The notes under the pieces were generated by a model, which did no database searches, had not been told where the DNA came from, and saw only the letters and a program-made list of their open reading frames with translations. A program made the translations under genes and the position numbers. Source: CAWIVH01 sp963839475 (GTDB lineage: Bacteria > Acidobacteriota > UBA6911). From it: a DNA stretch of 64,000 nt. The stretch covers positions 434,001-498,000 of the forward strand of contig CAWIVH010000020.1 in NCBI GenBank assembly GCA_963839475.1. Reading direction: 5' to 3'. This document shows positions 17,867 through 26,181 of the stretch, piece after piece (positions within the stretch are counted from its first letter, which is position 1; each line of letters starts with the position of its first letter).

Positions 17867-19903
17867 CTAAGTCACAATATTGAAATGCTCGATGTGCAGG
17901 CTGTGATCCGACTTGATCACAACCTCACGCTTGAGCAGGTGCCGGATCTCCTCCACAACGGCCGATTCACTTTCGCGGAGCGCGCGCGCCACTTCAGGGT
18001 GCACACGGATCATCACTTCACCCCGCGCGTCCGCGGCTAGCCTCATCTTTTCGATTTCGTGGTAAATGCTGTAGCAGGTCGTCGCCACCGACTTGACCAG
18101 GCCTGAGCCGTTGCAGTAGACGCAAGGCTGGCACAAGGTCCGCTCCAGCGACTGTTTCACTCTCTTGCGGGTGATCGCCACCAAACCGAATTCATTGAAC
18201 TCCAGGATCTTGTTTGGCGCCTTGTCCCGCGAGATTTCCTGCGACAAAGCCTCCATCACCTTTTTCCTGTTCTTGCGTTCGTCCATGTCGATGAAATCGA
18301 TGACAATAATCCCTCCGAGATCCCTGAGACGGATTTGTTTGACAATTTCCTTCACCGCTTCCAGATTGGTGCGGGTGATCGTTTCCTCCAGGCTATTACC
18401 TTTGCCCACGAATTTTCCCGTATTGATGTCAATACTGACCAGAGCCTCAGTCTGATTGATGACAATATAACCGCCGCTCTTGAGCCAGATTTTGGGCTGC
18501 AGCAGCTTGTCGATTTCCTGGGTAATGCCGTACTCGTCGAAAATGTGGTTATCCTTCGTGTACAGGCGAACCCGGTGCACAAGATTCGGGAATATCTTGT
18601 CTACGAACTCGACCACTCTCTGGTATTCCAATTCATCGTCAACCCGGATGGCAGCAAACTCGAAGGAAAACTGGTCCCGCAGGAGGCGCTGCACCAGGTT
18701 GAGCTCGGAGTGGATCAGGGAGGGTGCGGAGATCTTTTCGGCGCGCGAGCGGATGTCGTCCCAGATTTTCACCAGGAAACGGAGATCGTTGACGATATCC
18801 TCCTCACTATGCTCTTCGGCTGCCGTCCGAACAATGACGCCCCCGGGAAAATCGTTGCGGTGTTTTAAAATGACATCCTTCAGCCGGATCCGTTCTGCTT
18901 CCGATCCGATTTTGCGGGACACGCCGACGTGGTCGACCGTAGGCATAAAAACCAAGTAGCGCCCAGGCAGCGCGATGTGACTGGTGACTCGCGCCCCTTT
19001 CTTCCCGATCGGCTCTTTTGCTACCTGAACCAGGATTTCCTGCCCCTCATGCAGCATGTCGTCGATCGACTGCCTCTCAGTATGCCGGGTATGGCGGGCC
19101 GCAGTGAATCTCTTGCGGCGCGCCCCGGCACCTCGTCGCCGGGCGTTGAAACCCGTTCTCTGTCCCTCTTCTTCGGAGGAAAATTCCGATACTTCCCCGT
19201 CATCCCTGATGGATGCGCGGTCGAGTGGAAGGGGTTCCTCCGCTTTGGATGGCCGGGTAGGCTCTTCCTGCTCCGCCGGCGATTCCGCAGCTTGGACCGT
19301 CGCCTCGACCGCAGCCCCGGTCTCCGGCGCCACGGCGGATTCCGGTTCTGGAACGAACGGGGGCAATTCGAGGGGGGGAAGTATCATGCTGGCTTCCGGC
19401 GGCAGCGAGGAGCCGTCGCCGTTCGTCAGTTGGTGCTCCGTCTCCGCGTTAAGCATCCACGGTTCCGGCAGGGGGGCCATTTCTTCGGTGCGGTGCGGAA
19501 CGGGCCTGGTCTGGGCTGCCTCCCCCCTTTCCCTCCGATCCCGCCAGCGAGGCCGCTCGGGTCGCCGATCGCGGCGCTGCGGGCGCTCCGGCGGAGGGGC
19601 CGGCTCGGGCTCTGCAGCCAGAACATTGTCGACATCCTCCTCTGCCTGCGTCAACACTTTATCGTATTCTTCATTGTCCTCAATGAAATCCGATACATAA
19701 AGAAAGGCATCCTTTTCGAGACCGACATTTACAAAGGCCGACTGCATCCCGGGGAGCACCTTGGTCACCCGGCCTTTATAGATGTTTCCCAGAATCCCAC
19801 GGCTTCTCTGGCGCTCGATGTAGAGTTCCGCCAACTGGTCGTCTTCCAGTATCGCCACTTTCGTCTCCAGCGCTGTGCTGGTCACGATCATCTCTTTTAT
19901 CAT
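17867..19903 (-). CDS. rng: Ribonuclease G/E with insertion in the S1 domain
   Basis: About 678 residues. The N-terminus (IVTSTALETKVAILED) leads into the S1 half RGILGNIYKGRVTKVLPGMQ. A Pro/Arg/Glu-rich insertion of roughly 180 residues (about 95-275) interrupts S1 before it resumes at ILVQVAKEPIGKKGARVTSHI. The catalytic Asp residues lie in VSIDINTGKFVG and VIDFIDMDERKNRKKV, and the Zn-link is CQPCVYCNGSG. It processes rRNA and decays mRNA. ATG 19901-19903 is chosen for the GGAG 8 bases upstream; ATG 19921 has no site. It lies downstream of the mre operon on the same strand. Confidence 0.93.
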   Translation of the reverse strand: MIKEMIVTSTALETKVAILEDDQLAELYIERQRSRGILGNIYKGRVTKVLPGMQSAFVNVGLEKDAFLYVSDFIEDNEEYDKVLTQAEEDVDNVLAAEPEPAPPPERPQRRDRRPERPRWRDRRERGEAAQTRPVPHRTEEMAPLPEPWMLNAETEHQLTNGDGSSLPPEASMILPPLELPPFVPEPESAVAPETGAAVEATVQAAESPAEQEEPTRPSKAEEPLPLDRASIRDDGEVSEFSSEEEGQRTGFNARRRGAGARRKRFTAARHTRHTERQSIDDMLHEGQEILVQVAKEPIGKKGARVTSHIALPGRYLVFMPTVDHVGVSRKIGSEAERIRLKDVILKHRNDFPGGVIVRTAAEEHSEEDIVNDLRFLVKIWDDIRSRAEKISAPSLIHSELNLVQRLLRDQFSFEFAAIRVDDELEYQRVVEFVDKIFPNLVHRVRLYTKDNHIFDEYGITQEIDKLLQPKIWLKSGGYIVINQTEALVSIDINTGKFVGKGNSLEETITRTNLEAVKEIVKQIRLRDLGGIIVIDFIDMDERKNRKKVMEALSQEISRDKAPNKILEFNEFGLVAITRKRVKQSLERTLCQPCVYCNGSGLVKSVATTCYSIYHEIEKMRLAADARGEVMIRVHPEVARALRESESAVVEEIRHLLKREVVIKSDHSLHIEHFNIVT

Positions 19904-20610
19904 TCCCTGAACTCCAGTCATGGAAGAAGGCAGGAAGCGAGATGATGCGAAATGATGCGGGCGGGAAAATCGCGGGCGAAAAGATCGGAAGCCGACTCCG
20001 GCTTTCCTGAAAATCAGAGTGCGGCTTGCGCAGGAGCGCGCCGCCGCTCAAGCAGCATCAATCTGCCCTCAAGCGCTGATTCCCTTGACACCGACCTCCC
20101 TAAGTACAAAGAAGATCCTGACTTCCGACGTGCCTGGCTGCTTTTGTGCCGCAGTATGGAAAATGACCCGGCTTCTATTTGTGCCTGATTCCGCAGCGGT
20201 GGCTCTTGAAATGTATCCCGGTTTCATTCGCCGGCCCGGAGCCTCTTTGCCCGGTGCCGACCGGTATTGCCAGGATCTTTTATAAACTCGGGAAAAAACC
20301 CGCTCGATTTATCCGCTACTCTCGCTTTTGGGTACTCCGTAGCCTTCAGTAGCTGTTAATAATCCTAAACTTGCCTCAGATCGACAGATCAGATTTTGGC
20401 GCAATCGACGCGCTTTTACCGCTCTCGACTGGCAGGGTTCTGTCATGCGCCCTACCATGCCGGTGTGCGATTCAGCCGGGACCGGACTTGCCGCCCGGAT
20501 GGATTGCGAAATCCCTATAACTGGGATCTCAGCGGTTCTCTACCGTTTATCATAGGAGCAGAGCCCGGGAAAAGCAAATCTTATCGCTCGTTTGGTTTGC
20601 AGGCGCCAGC
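19904..20610. other. 707-base stretch between rodA and rng without a recognisable gene
   Basis: Short open frames exist on both strands, but none has a ribosome site, a motif or a natural protein composition. It presumably carries the rng promoter and possibly the end of the mre transcript. CGGG-aaaaaa-CCCG near 20289 is a weak hairpin. Confidence 0.45.
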
Positions 20611-21702
20611 TCAGTTGACGTAGCGGCGCATTTTGATATTCATGCAGAGGCTCATGGCCGCGAAATAGGCAATCATTGAGGATCCCCCTGCACTGACCAG
20701 CGGGAGGGGAATGCCAATAATGGGTAGCAACCCCACCACCATGCCAACATTGATGATTATGTGGAACAGGAACAGTGACAGGACTCCTGTAACGAAAAGG
20801 GCTCCAACCTTATCTTTGGTATCCCTGGCCGTTTTAAGCAGGCGAAGACAAACGAAGAAAAACAGCAAAAGCAGAAACATGCTGCCCAGGAATCCGCGCT
20901 CCTCCGACCAGACGGCGAAGACAAAGTCCGTATGTCTGGCGGGCAAAAACCCGAGTTGGCCCTGGGAGCCCTGCTTGAATCCTTTCCCGTTAAAACGGCC
21001 CGACCCTATGGCAATTTCAGACTGGATCGTGTGATATCCCAGCCGTTTGGAGTCCAACGCAGGGTTGAAAATGGTTTCAATTCTTCCCTTCTGATAGTCC
21101 TTCAGCATAAGCCAGCCGAGAGGCGCTGCCATAGCTACCCCCAGCAGTATCACAAGCAGGTGCTTTTTCTTCAATCCGGACAGAAAGGTGAGCGAAGCAT
21201 AAATCGGAACGAAGGTAATCGCCGTTCCCAGGTCTCCCTGCATCATGACCAGCAGCATGGGTATTCCGACAATCAACGCCCCGATCCCGAGTTCTCCCAG
21301 TTCGAGGTGCTCCCGTTCCGATTCGGAATAGTATTTCGCGAGCGCGATGATCACTACGATTTTGACCAGCTCGGACGGCTGAAAAGCCATGCCGCCCACG
21401 TTGAGCCAGGATTTGTTGTTGTGGATGCTTTTCCCCGCGATCAGGACCAGGATCAGCACCCCAAGAGCCGATGGATAAATAATGCTGATAAAATCGGCAA
21501 AGAGGTGGTAATCAAAATAAATCAATACAAGGAATGCGAGAATTCCAAGCCCCACATAAAGAACCTGGCGGCCAAAATAGCTGTTCAGGCTTGTGCCTTC
21601 CGTCGTGCTCCAGATCGCTAAAATGCCGATTCCGGCCAGAGCCAGGATTCCCAGAAACCAAAGCCAATCGAAGCTGAGCAGATGCCGTCTGTTGATCTTC
21701 AT
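20611..21702 (-). CDS. rodA: Rod-shape SEDS peptidoglycan glycosyltransferase RodA
   Basis: 363 residues with about ten membrane helices of the FtsW/RodA/SpoVE family. Diagnostic segments are NNKSWLNVGGMAFQPSELVK, MMQGDLGTA (the Asp essential in SEDS proteins), GKGFKQGSQGQLGFLPARHTDF and GLLPIIGIPLPLVSAGGSS. It polymerises lipid II for side-wall growth together with PBP2. Its ATG overlaps the mrdA stop by 4 bases, so the two are translationally coupled. Confidence 0.95.
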   Translation of the reverse strand: MKINRRHLLSFDWLWFLGILALAGIGILAIWSTTEGTSLNSYFGRQVLYVGLGILAFLVLIYFDYHLFADFISIIYPSALGVLILVLIAGKSIHNNKSWLNVGGMAFQPSELVKIVVIIALAKYYSESEREHLELGELGIGALIVGIPMLLVMMQGDLGTAITFVPIYASLTFLSGLKKKHLLVILLGVAMAAPLGWLMLKDYQKGRIETIFNPALDSKRLGYHTIQSEIAIGSGRFNGKGFKQGSQGQLGFLPARHTDFVFAVWSEERGFLGSMFLLLLFFFVCLRLLKTARDTKDKVGALFVTGVLSLFLFHIIINVGMVVGLLPIIGIPLPLVSAGGSSMIAYFAAMSLCMNIKMRRYVN

Positions 21703-23549
21703 CGTACGGGTACCCCGGCCTTGGTGATGAGTTGGGTTACCTCCGGCGAGCGGGTCTTTTTGTCATAATAGGTCCGGAAGATCTCACGCGCGATAGGCGC
21801 GGCTGCGATCCCTCCTTTGCCGCCATGTTCGATAAAGACTACGACCGCGATTTCGGGGTTGTCCCGGCCTGCAAAGCCGGCAAACCAGGAATGATCCTCC
21901 AGTTCGGAAAGGTCGCCCTGCATCTCTTTCTTCTTTTCGTTGCCGATCACCTGAACGGTGCCGGTCTTGCCGCAGATATCCAGGCCGGGCAAGCCCGCGT
22001 TGTGGCCGGTACCCCCGCCGTTGACGCTCCCCCACATCCCCTCCCGCACCCGCTGCAAACTGCCCTGGTCTATGGGCAGCTGCTGAGTCGGCCATTGCGC
22101 CGGCTGGCCGGAGGATCGATCGGAGCGTAGGATGACATGTGGTGTCTGGATTTTGCCGCCTGCCGCAATGCCGCTCACCGCCCGCAACACCTGGAGGGGC
22201 GTCAGGCTCACGGCCCCCTGCCCGATGGAAACCGAAATGGTCTCGCCTGCAAACCATTTCGTTCCACGTGTTTGCATTTTCCATTCTGGAGATGGCATGA
22301 CTCCGGGGCGTTCGCCGGGCAGATCGATTCCGGTTTTTTCGCCGAGGCCCAGGGAGCGGGCATGCTGGGAGATCTTGGATATCCCCAGCTTCCGTCCCAG
22401 TTCATAAAAGAAGATATTGCAGGAATGGGTAATCGCCCCTTCCAAGTTCATGAACCCGTGCCCGCCTTTGGATGCGCAGTGGAACACCCGGTCGTAATAG
22501 ACCGTGGAGCCGGTGCAATAGACGCGCGTGTCTTCCTGCACCATCCCCTCGGCAAGGCCGGCTTCCGCCATAATCAGCTTGAAGATGGAACCCGGAGAGT
22601 AGGAGTTCTGGATGGCGCGATTTTGAAGCGGCCGGTTGCTGTCGTTGACAAGCTCACTCCAATCCTCAGCGGAGATGCGCGTGGCAAAGGTGTTCGGGTC
22701 GAAGGATGGCGAGCTGGCCATAGCGAGAATTTCGCCGCTGCGCGGATCCATGGCCAGAACCACACCGACTTTCCCGTCGAGATGAGCTTCGGCAACCATT
22801 TGAAGGTCGAGATCCAGGGTAAGCACCAACTCTCCCCCGACCGTCGAATCGATTTCCTCGAGTAAGCCCACCTCCCTGCCCAGACTGTCGACCAGCACTT
22901 GCTTACTTCCGTCCTGGCCCATGAGATCCTGATTGTAGAAGCGTTCGACTCCGTATTTTCCCACGAGGTCGCCGGTACGCACCCCGTGCATCGCGCTGGC
23001 GGAGAGTTCTTCCTCCGACACTTCACTGACATACCCCAGAACATGGGCGGCGATCTTGCCGTAACGATACAGGCGGCGGGGTTCTGGACCGAGCTGAATT
23101 TCGGGGTGGTCGCGTCTATGGGCCTCCACCATCGAGATATCGTCGATACCCACATCTTCCTTGATCACGATAGGCCGATAGAGCCCGGTTGCCTTATTGC
23201 GACGGAATCGGATTTGAAGGTCCTCGTTCTTAACCCCCAGTTTGTCCACCACGAACGCAGTTGTGGCCGCCAGATCTTTCATCGACTCCCGGTAGAGAAG
23301 GATGTTGAAGGAAGGGCGGTTCTCCACAAGCACATTGCTATTCCTGTCCAGGATCGCACCGCGAGGGGCAACGAGCGGAATGGTGCGCACTCGGTTCTGC
23401 TCTGCCTTCAGAGCCAATTCCGAGCCGCGAATGATCTGAAGCTGCCAAAGCCTCGCCGCCAGGATGAGAAACACGAGTACGATGGGCACATAAAGCCTTC
23501 CCAGACGCTGCTGGATCAACTGCTTGTTGGATTCGGGCTGGAGCGTCAC
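21699..23549 (-). CDS. mrdA: Penicillin-binding protein 2 (elongation transpeptidase)
   Basis: 616 residues. One membrane anchor (about 19-38), a pedestal domain starting RTIPLVAPRGAILDRNSNVL, and a transpeptidase domain with the SxxK nucleophile SIFK near residue 320, SCN (in THSCNIFFYELG) and CGKTGT. It cross-links peptidoglycan in the elongasome with RodA. GTG 23547-23549 lies 3 bases after the mreD stop and no ribosome site is obvious, so coupling to mreD translation is likely. Confidence 0.95.
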   Translation of the reverse strand: MTLQPESNKQLIQQRLGRLYVPIVLVFLILAARLWQLQIIRGSELALKAEQNRVRTIPLVAPRGAILDRNSNVLVENRPSFNILLYRESMKDLAATTAFVVDKLGVKNEDLQIRFRRNKATGLYRPIVIKEDVGIDDISMVEAHRRDHPEIQLGPEPRRLYRYGKIAAHVLGYVSEVSEEELSASAMHGVRTGDLVGKYGVERFYNQDLMGQDGSKQVLVDSLGREVGLLEEIDSTVGGELVLTLDLDLQMVAEAHLDGKVGVVLAMDPRSGEILAMASSPSFDPNTFATRISAEDWSELVNDSNRPLQNRAIQNSYSPGSIFKLIMAEAGLAEGMVQEDTRVYCTGSTVYYDRVFHCASKGGHGFMNLEGAITHSCNIFFYELGRKLGISKISQHARSLGLGEKTGIDLPGERPGVMPSPEWKMQTRGTKWFAGETISVSIGQGAVSLTPLQVLRAVSGIAAGGKIQTPHVILRSDRSSGQPAQWPTQQLPIDQGSLQRVREGMWGSVNGGGTGHNAGLPGLDICGKTGTVQVIGNEKKKEMQGDLSELEDHSWFAGFAGRDNPEIAVVVFIEHGGKGGIAAAPIAREIFRTYYDKKTRSPEVTQLITKAGVPVR

Positions 23550-23552
23550 AGT

Positions 23553-24038
23553 TTAGCTGGCCTTATTGGTGTGCGTCTGGACGTAGGTGTCAAGCAGAGC
23601 GAAAACCAGAGTGCCTGCAGCTCCCGTGATCAGGGCTTGCATGGCCGAAGCGCCGAGGAAAATGCTGCTCGAGGAGCGCTGCAATAGAAAAAAGAGAAGA
23701 TAAATGCTGAGAGAGCTCAAGGTGGAAGCACTGGCGATGAGGGCAAAACGTATCCACGAGGCCTCGACGATGAAATGCTTGGAAACCTGCCCGATCATAA
23801 ATGCAGAAAGGGTTTTGCCAAAGCCGTTGAAACCCAACGGCCAGCCCAGGACGGCATCGAGCATCAGTCCCGTGAGCGATCCGACAAATAGAGCCTGCGT
23901 GCGATTGCGATAAATCGCCCAATAGGCGATCAGAATCAGCGAGAGATCAAGGAAATTGAAAAGGAAAAAATTATTCCCTGCAATCATCTGCGCCACGATG
24001 GCGAGGAAGGATGACAATGCCAAAAATAGATACTTCAT
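23553..24038 (-). CDS. mreD: Rod-shape determining protein MreD
   Basis: 161 residues and about five membrane helices. MreD is poorly conserved; the call rests on size, hydrophobic pattern, segments such as LILIAYWAIYRNRTQALFVGSLTGLMLDAV and GFNGFGKTLSAFMIGQ, and its place between mreC and mrdA. It is a scaffold of the elongasome in the inner membrane. Confidence 0.9.
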   Translation of the reverse strand: MKYLFLALSSFLAIVAQMIAGNNFFLFNFLDLSLILIAYWAIYRNRTQALFVGSLTGLMLDAVLGWPLGFNGFGKTLSAFMIGQVSKHFIVEASWIRFALIASASTLSSLSIYLLFFLLQRSSSSIFLGASAMQALITGAAGTLVFALLDTYVQTHTNKAS

Positions 24039-24149
24039 GATCCCTGTTCCACCCCATCGGTTTACGAAAGATGGGGGTAATATTCTATTACAATTTTCGT
24101 CCAGCGGCTTTAAATTGTTGTGAGGCTTTAAGGAATTGAGATTCGGGCT

Positions 24150-24989
24150 TCACTCTTGCCCGCGAGGAGAGCTCTTTAAAATCAGAACATTTTCGATCCG
24201 GAGCAGGTCGACAAATGGTTCAACCTGTATCAGCCGGAAAACGGATTTGCCTTTCCTGGAATCGACCACTCTCCCCACCAGCAACCCCTTGGGGAAAACT
24301 CCATCCAGGCCGGAAGTCACCACGACATCCCCGGCATTGACTTGCTCGGTATTGCTTATGTAGTCCAGTTCGAGCAACGGGTTTCCAGTCCCCCTTAAGA
24401 CTCCGGGCGTACGTGTCCGTTCCACCATAACACCGACGGAGGCGTCGGGATTGGTCATCAGTTGAACCTGCGAATGATTGCGCGCAACCAGCACAATGCG
24501 CCCCACAATCCCGATATCCGAAACGACAGGCTGATCGACGACGATTCCGCTTTCCGTGCCCCGATCGACGTAGGTTACGTTGGACAGGAATCCCGGCACC
24601 CGGCCTACGACATGCGCTCCAAGAGTAGCGAAAGAATGACTATCCCTGAACTCCAGGAGCTGCTGCAGCCGCCGGTTTTCCAGCTCCGATTCATGCAGGG
24701 CGCGTTCGCGCAGTGAAAGCTGCCGGACGGTCTCCTGAAGCCTTTCGTTCTCATCGCGAGCTCCGCGCAGCCAGACATAATTGCGCCATCCATGAAGCAC
24801 CGCCCTGGAGATGGTCGAGGAAATATCAATAAAGGGGGTGCTGGCGACCAGGATCCATCGCTTGAGCAGGATGGTTCCCTTGGGCTCTTCGATCTGAAGG
24901 GAAATCAGCGTCAAATGAAGGAGCAGCAGGGGGATCAGGATGATGATCGCCCTTCCCTCCTTCGCTTTGGGCGCCAACTCAATGGACAC
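24150..24989 (-). CDS. mreC: Rod-shape determining protein MreC
   Basis: About 279 residues: a short cytosolic start, one membrane helix (about 14-32), a coiled coil (RDENERLQETVRQLSLRERAL) and the periplasmic beta-barrel core with VVGRVPGFLSNVTYVDRG, SDIGIVGRIV and GDVVVTSGLDGVFPKGLLVG. It links MreB to PBP2/RodA. GTG 24987-24989 is supported by GGAGG 5-6 bases upstream and overlaps the mreB end by 11 bases, implying coupled translation. Confidence 0.95.
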   Translation of the reverse strand: MSIELAPKAKEGRAIIILIPLLLLHLTLISLQIEEPKGTILLKRWILVASTPFIDISSTISRAVLHGWRNYVWLRGARDENERLQETVRQLSLRERALHESELENRRLQQLLEFRDSHSFATLGAHVVGRVPGFLSNVTYVDRGTESGIVVDQPVVSDIGIVGRIVLVARNHSQVQLMTNPDASVGVMVERTRTPGVLRGTGNPLLELDYISNTEQVNAGDVVVTSGLDGVFPKGLLVGRVVDSRKGKSVFRLIQVEPFVDLLRIENVLILKSSPRGQE

Positions 24990-26004
24990 AAATCCTCCGG
25001 AGCAATTTGAAATCCGTGAGCATCTTGCTGGTGCCCAGCACAACCGAAGTCAGAGGGTTTTCCGCAATGAATACCGGCAGACCGGTTTCGTCTGTCAGCC
25101 GTTTATCCAGCCTCTTCAGCAGCGCTCCGCCGCCGGTCAATACGATGCCGCGGTCCATAATATCGGCCGAAAGCTCCGGCGGAGTCCGCTCCAGCGCCAC
25201 CTTGATGGCGTTGATTATTATGCCTATGCTGTCGCTCAACGCTTCTCGCACCTCATCATCGGTGACGGTAATGGTCTTGGGGACTCCTTCAATCAGGTTT
25301 CGTCCTTTGATTTCCATGGTCAGGGGTTTTTCCAGGGAAGCGGCGGAACCAAGTTGAATTTTGATGGTTTCGGCAGTCCTTTCGCCAATGAGGAGGTTAT
25401 GCTTCCTCTTGATATACTGGATGATGGCCTCGTCCATTTCATTTCCGGCAACTCGCACTGACCGGCTGTAGACGATCCCGGAAAGGGAGATCACCGCAAT
25501 ATCCGAGGTGCCGCCGCCAATGTCCACGATCATGTTGCCGCAGGCTTCGGTTATGGGCATTCCGGCGCCGATCGCGGCCACCATTGCCTGTTCCACAAGA
25601 AAAACCTCACTTGCCTTCGCGCGCAATGCCGATTCCTGCACGGCCCGCTTTTCCACCTGGGTGATCTCCGAGGGAATGCCTATGACAATACGGGGACTCA
25701 GCAGGTGATTCCGGCTGTGCGCCTGTTTGATGAAATACTTGAGCATCACCTCCGTCACATCAAAGTCCGCGATGACACCGTCTTTCATCGGTTTTACGGC
25801 GACGATGTCGGCGGGGGTCCTTCCGAGCATCTCCTTGGCCTCGTGTCCGACCGCCAGTACTTTTTTATTGTTGCGGTCCAGCGCCACGATCGACGGTTCA
25901 TTCACCACGATCCCGCGTCCCTTGGCGTAAACTAGAGTGTTTGCAGTCCCCAGGTCGATCGCCAAATCGCTGGAGAAAAAACCGAATACGGATCTAAAGT
26001 TCAT
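24979..26004 (-). CDS. mreB: Actin-like rod-shape protein MreB
   Basis: 341 residues of the actin fold: phosphate-1 loop DLAIDLGTANTLVY, EPSIVAL, the connect-1 and phosphate-2 loop NMIVDIGGGTSDIAVISL, and adenosine motif IVLTGGGALLKRLD. It forms membrane-bound filaments that guide side-wall synthesis. AGGAG precedes the ATG. It is the first gene of mreB-mreC-mreD-mrdA-rodA; a TATAAT box sits at 26053-26058 on this strand. Confidence 0.97.
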   Translation of the reverse strand: MNFRSVFGFFSSDLAIDLGTANTLVYAKGRGIVVNEPSIVALDRNNKKVLAVGHEAKEMLGRTPADIVAVKPMKDGVIADFDVTEVMLKYFIKQAHSRNHLLSPRIVIGIPSEITQVEKRAVQESALRAKASEVFLVEQAMVAAIGAGMPITEACGNMIVDIGGGTSDIAVISLSGIVYSRSVRVAGNEMDEAIIQYIKRKHNLLIGERTAETIKIQLGSAASLEKPLTMEIKGRNLIEGVPKTITVTDDEVREALSDSIGIIINAIKVALERTPPELSADIMDRGIVLTGGGALLKRLDKRLTDETGLPVFIAENPLTSVVLGTSKMLTDFKLLRRICVH

Positions 26005-26052
26005 GGGCTCCTACACGTGCTTGTTTATGCTGTTGATGAGATAAAACATCTG

Positions 26053-26058
26053 ATTATA
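26053..26058 (-). promoter_or_regulatory. -10 element of the mre operon promoter
   Basis: Perfect TATAAT on the minus strand, about 50 bases before the mreB ATG. No good -35 box at 17 bases is seen, so only the -10 is called. Confidence 0.5.
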
Positions 26059-26132
26059 GCGAATCCGCGCTCAAAACATAAATACAGTTGAGCAAGATTC
26101 TGATCTTTTGAACGGCGTACTCTTTGCTCTTA

Positions 26133-26141
26133 TGTTATAAT
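26133..26141 (+). promoter_or_regulatory. Extended -10 promoter of the ppiD-like gene
   Basis: TGTTATAAT, an extended -10 (TGn-TATAAT), lies 40 bases before the foldase ATG. This form can dispense with a strong -35 box. The divergent mre -10 lies 75 bases away. Confidence 0.6.
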
Positions 26142-26181
26142 CAGGGGTTTATTCCCATTTGAACGGAGGCCAATAGAACGC

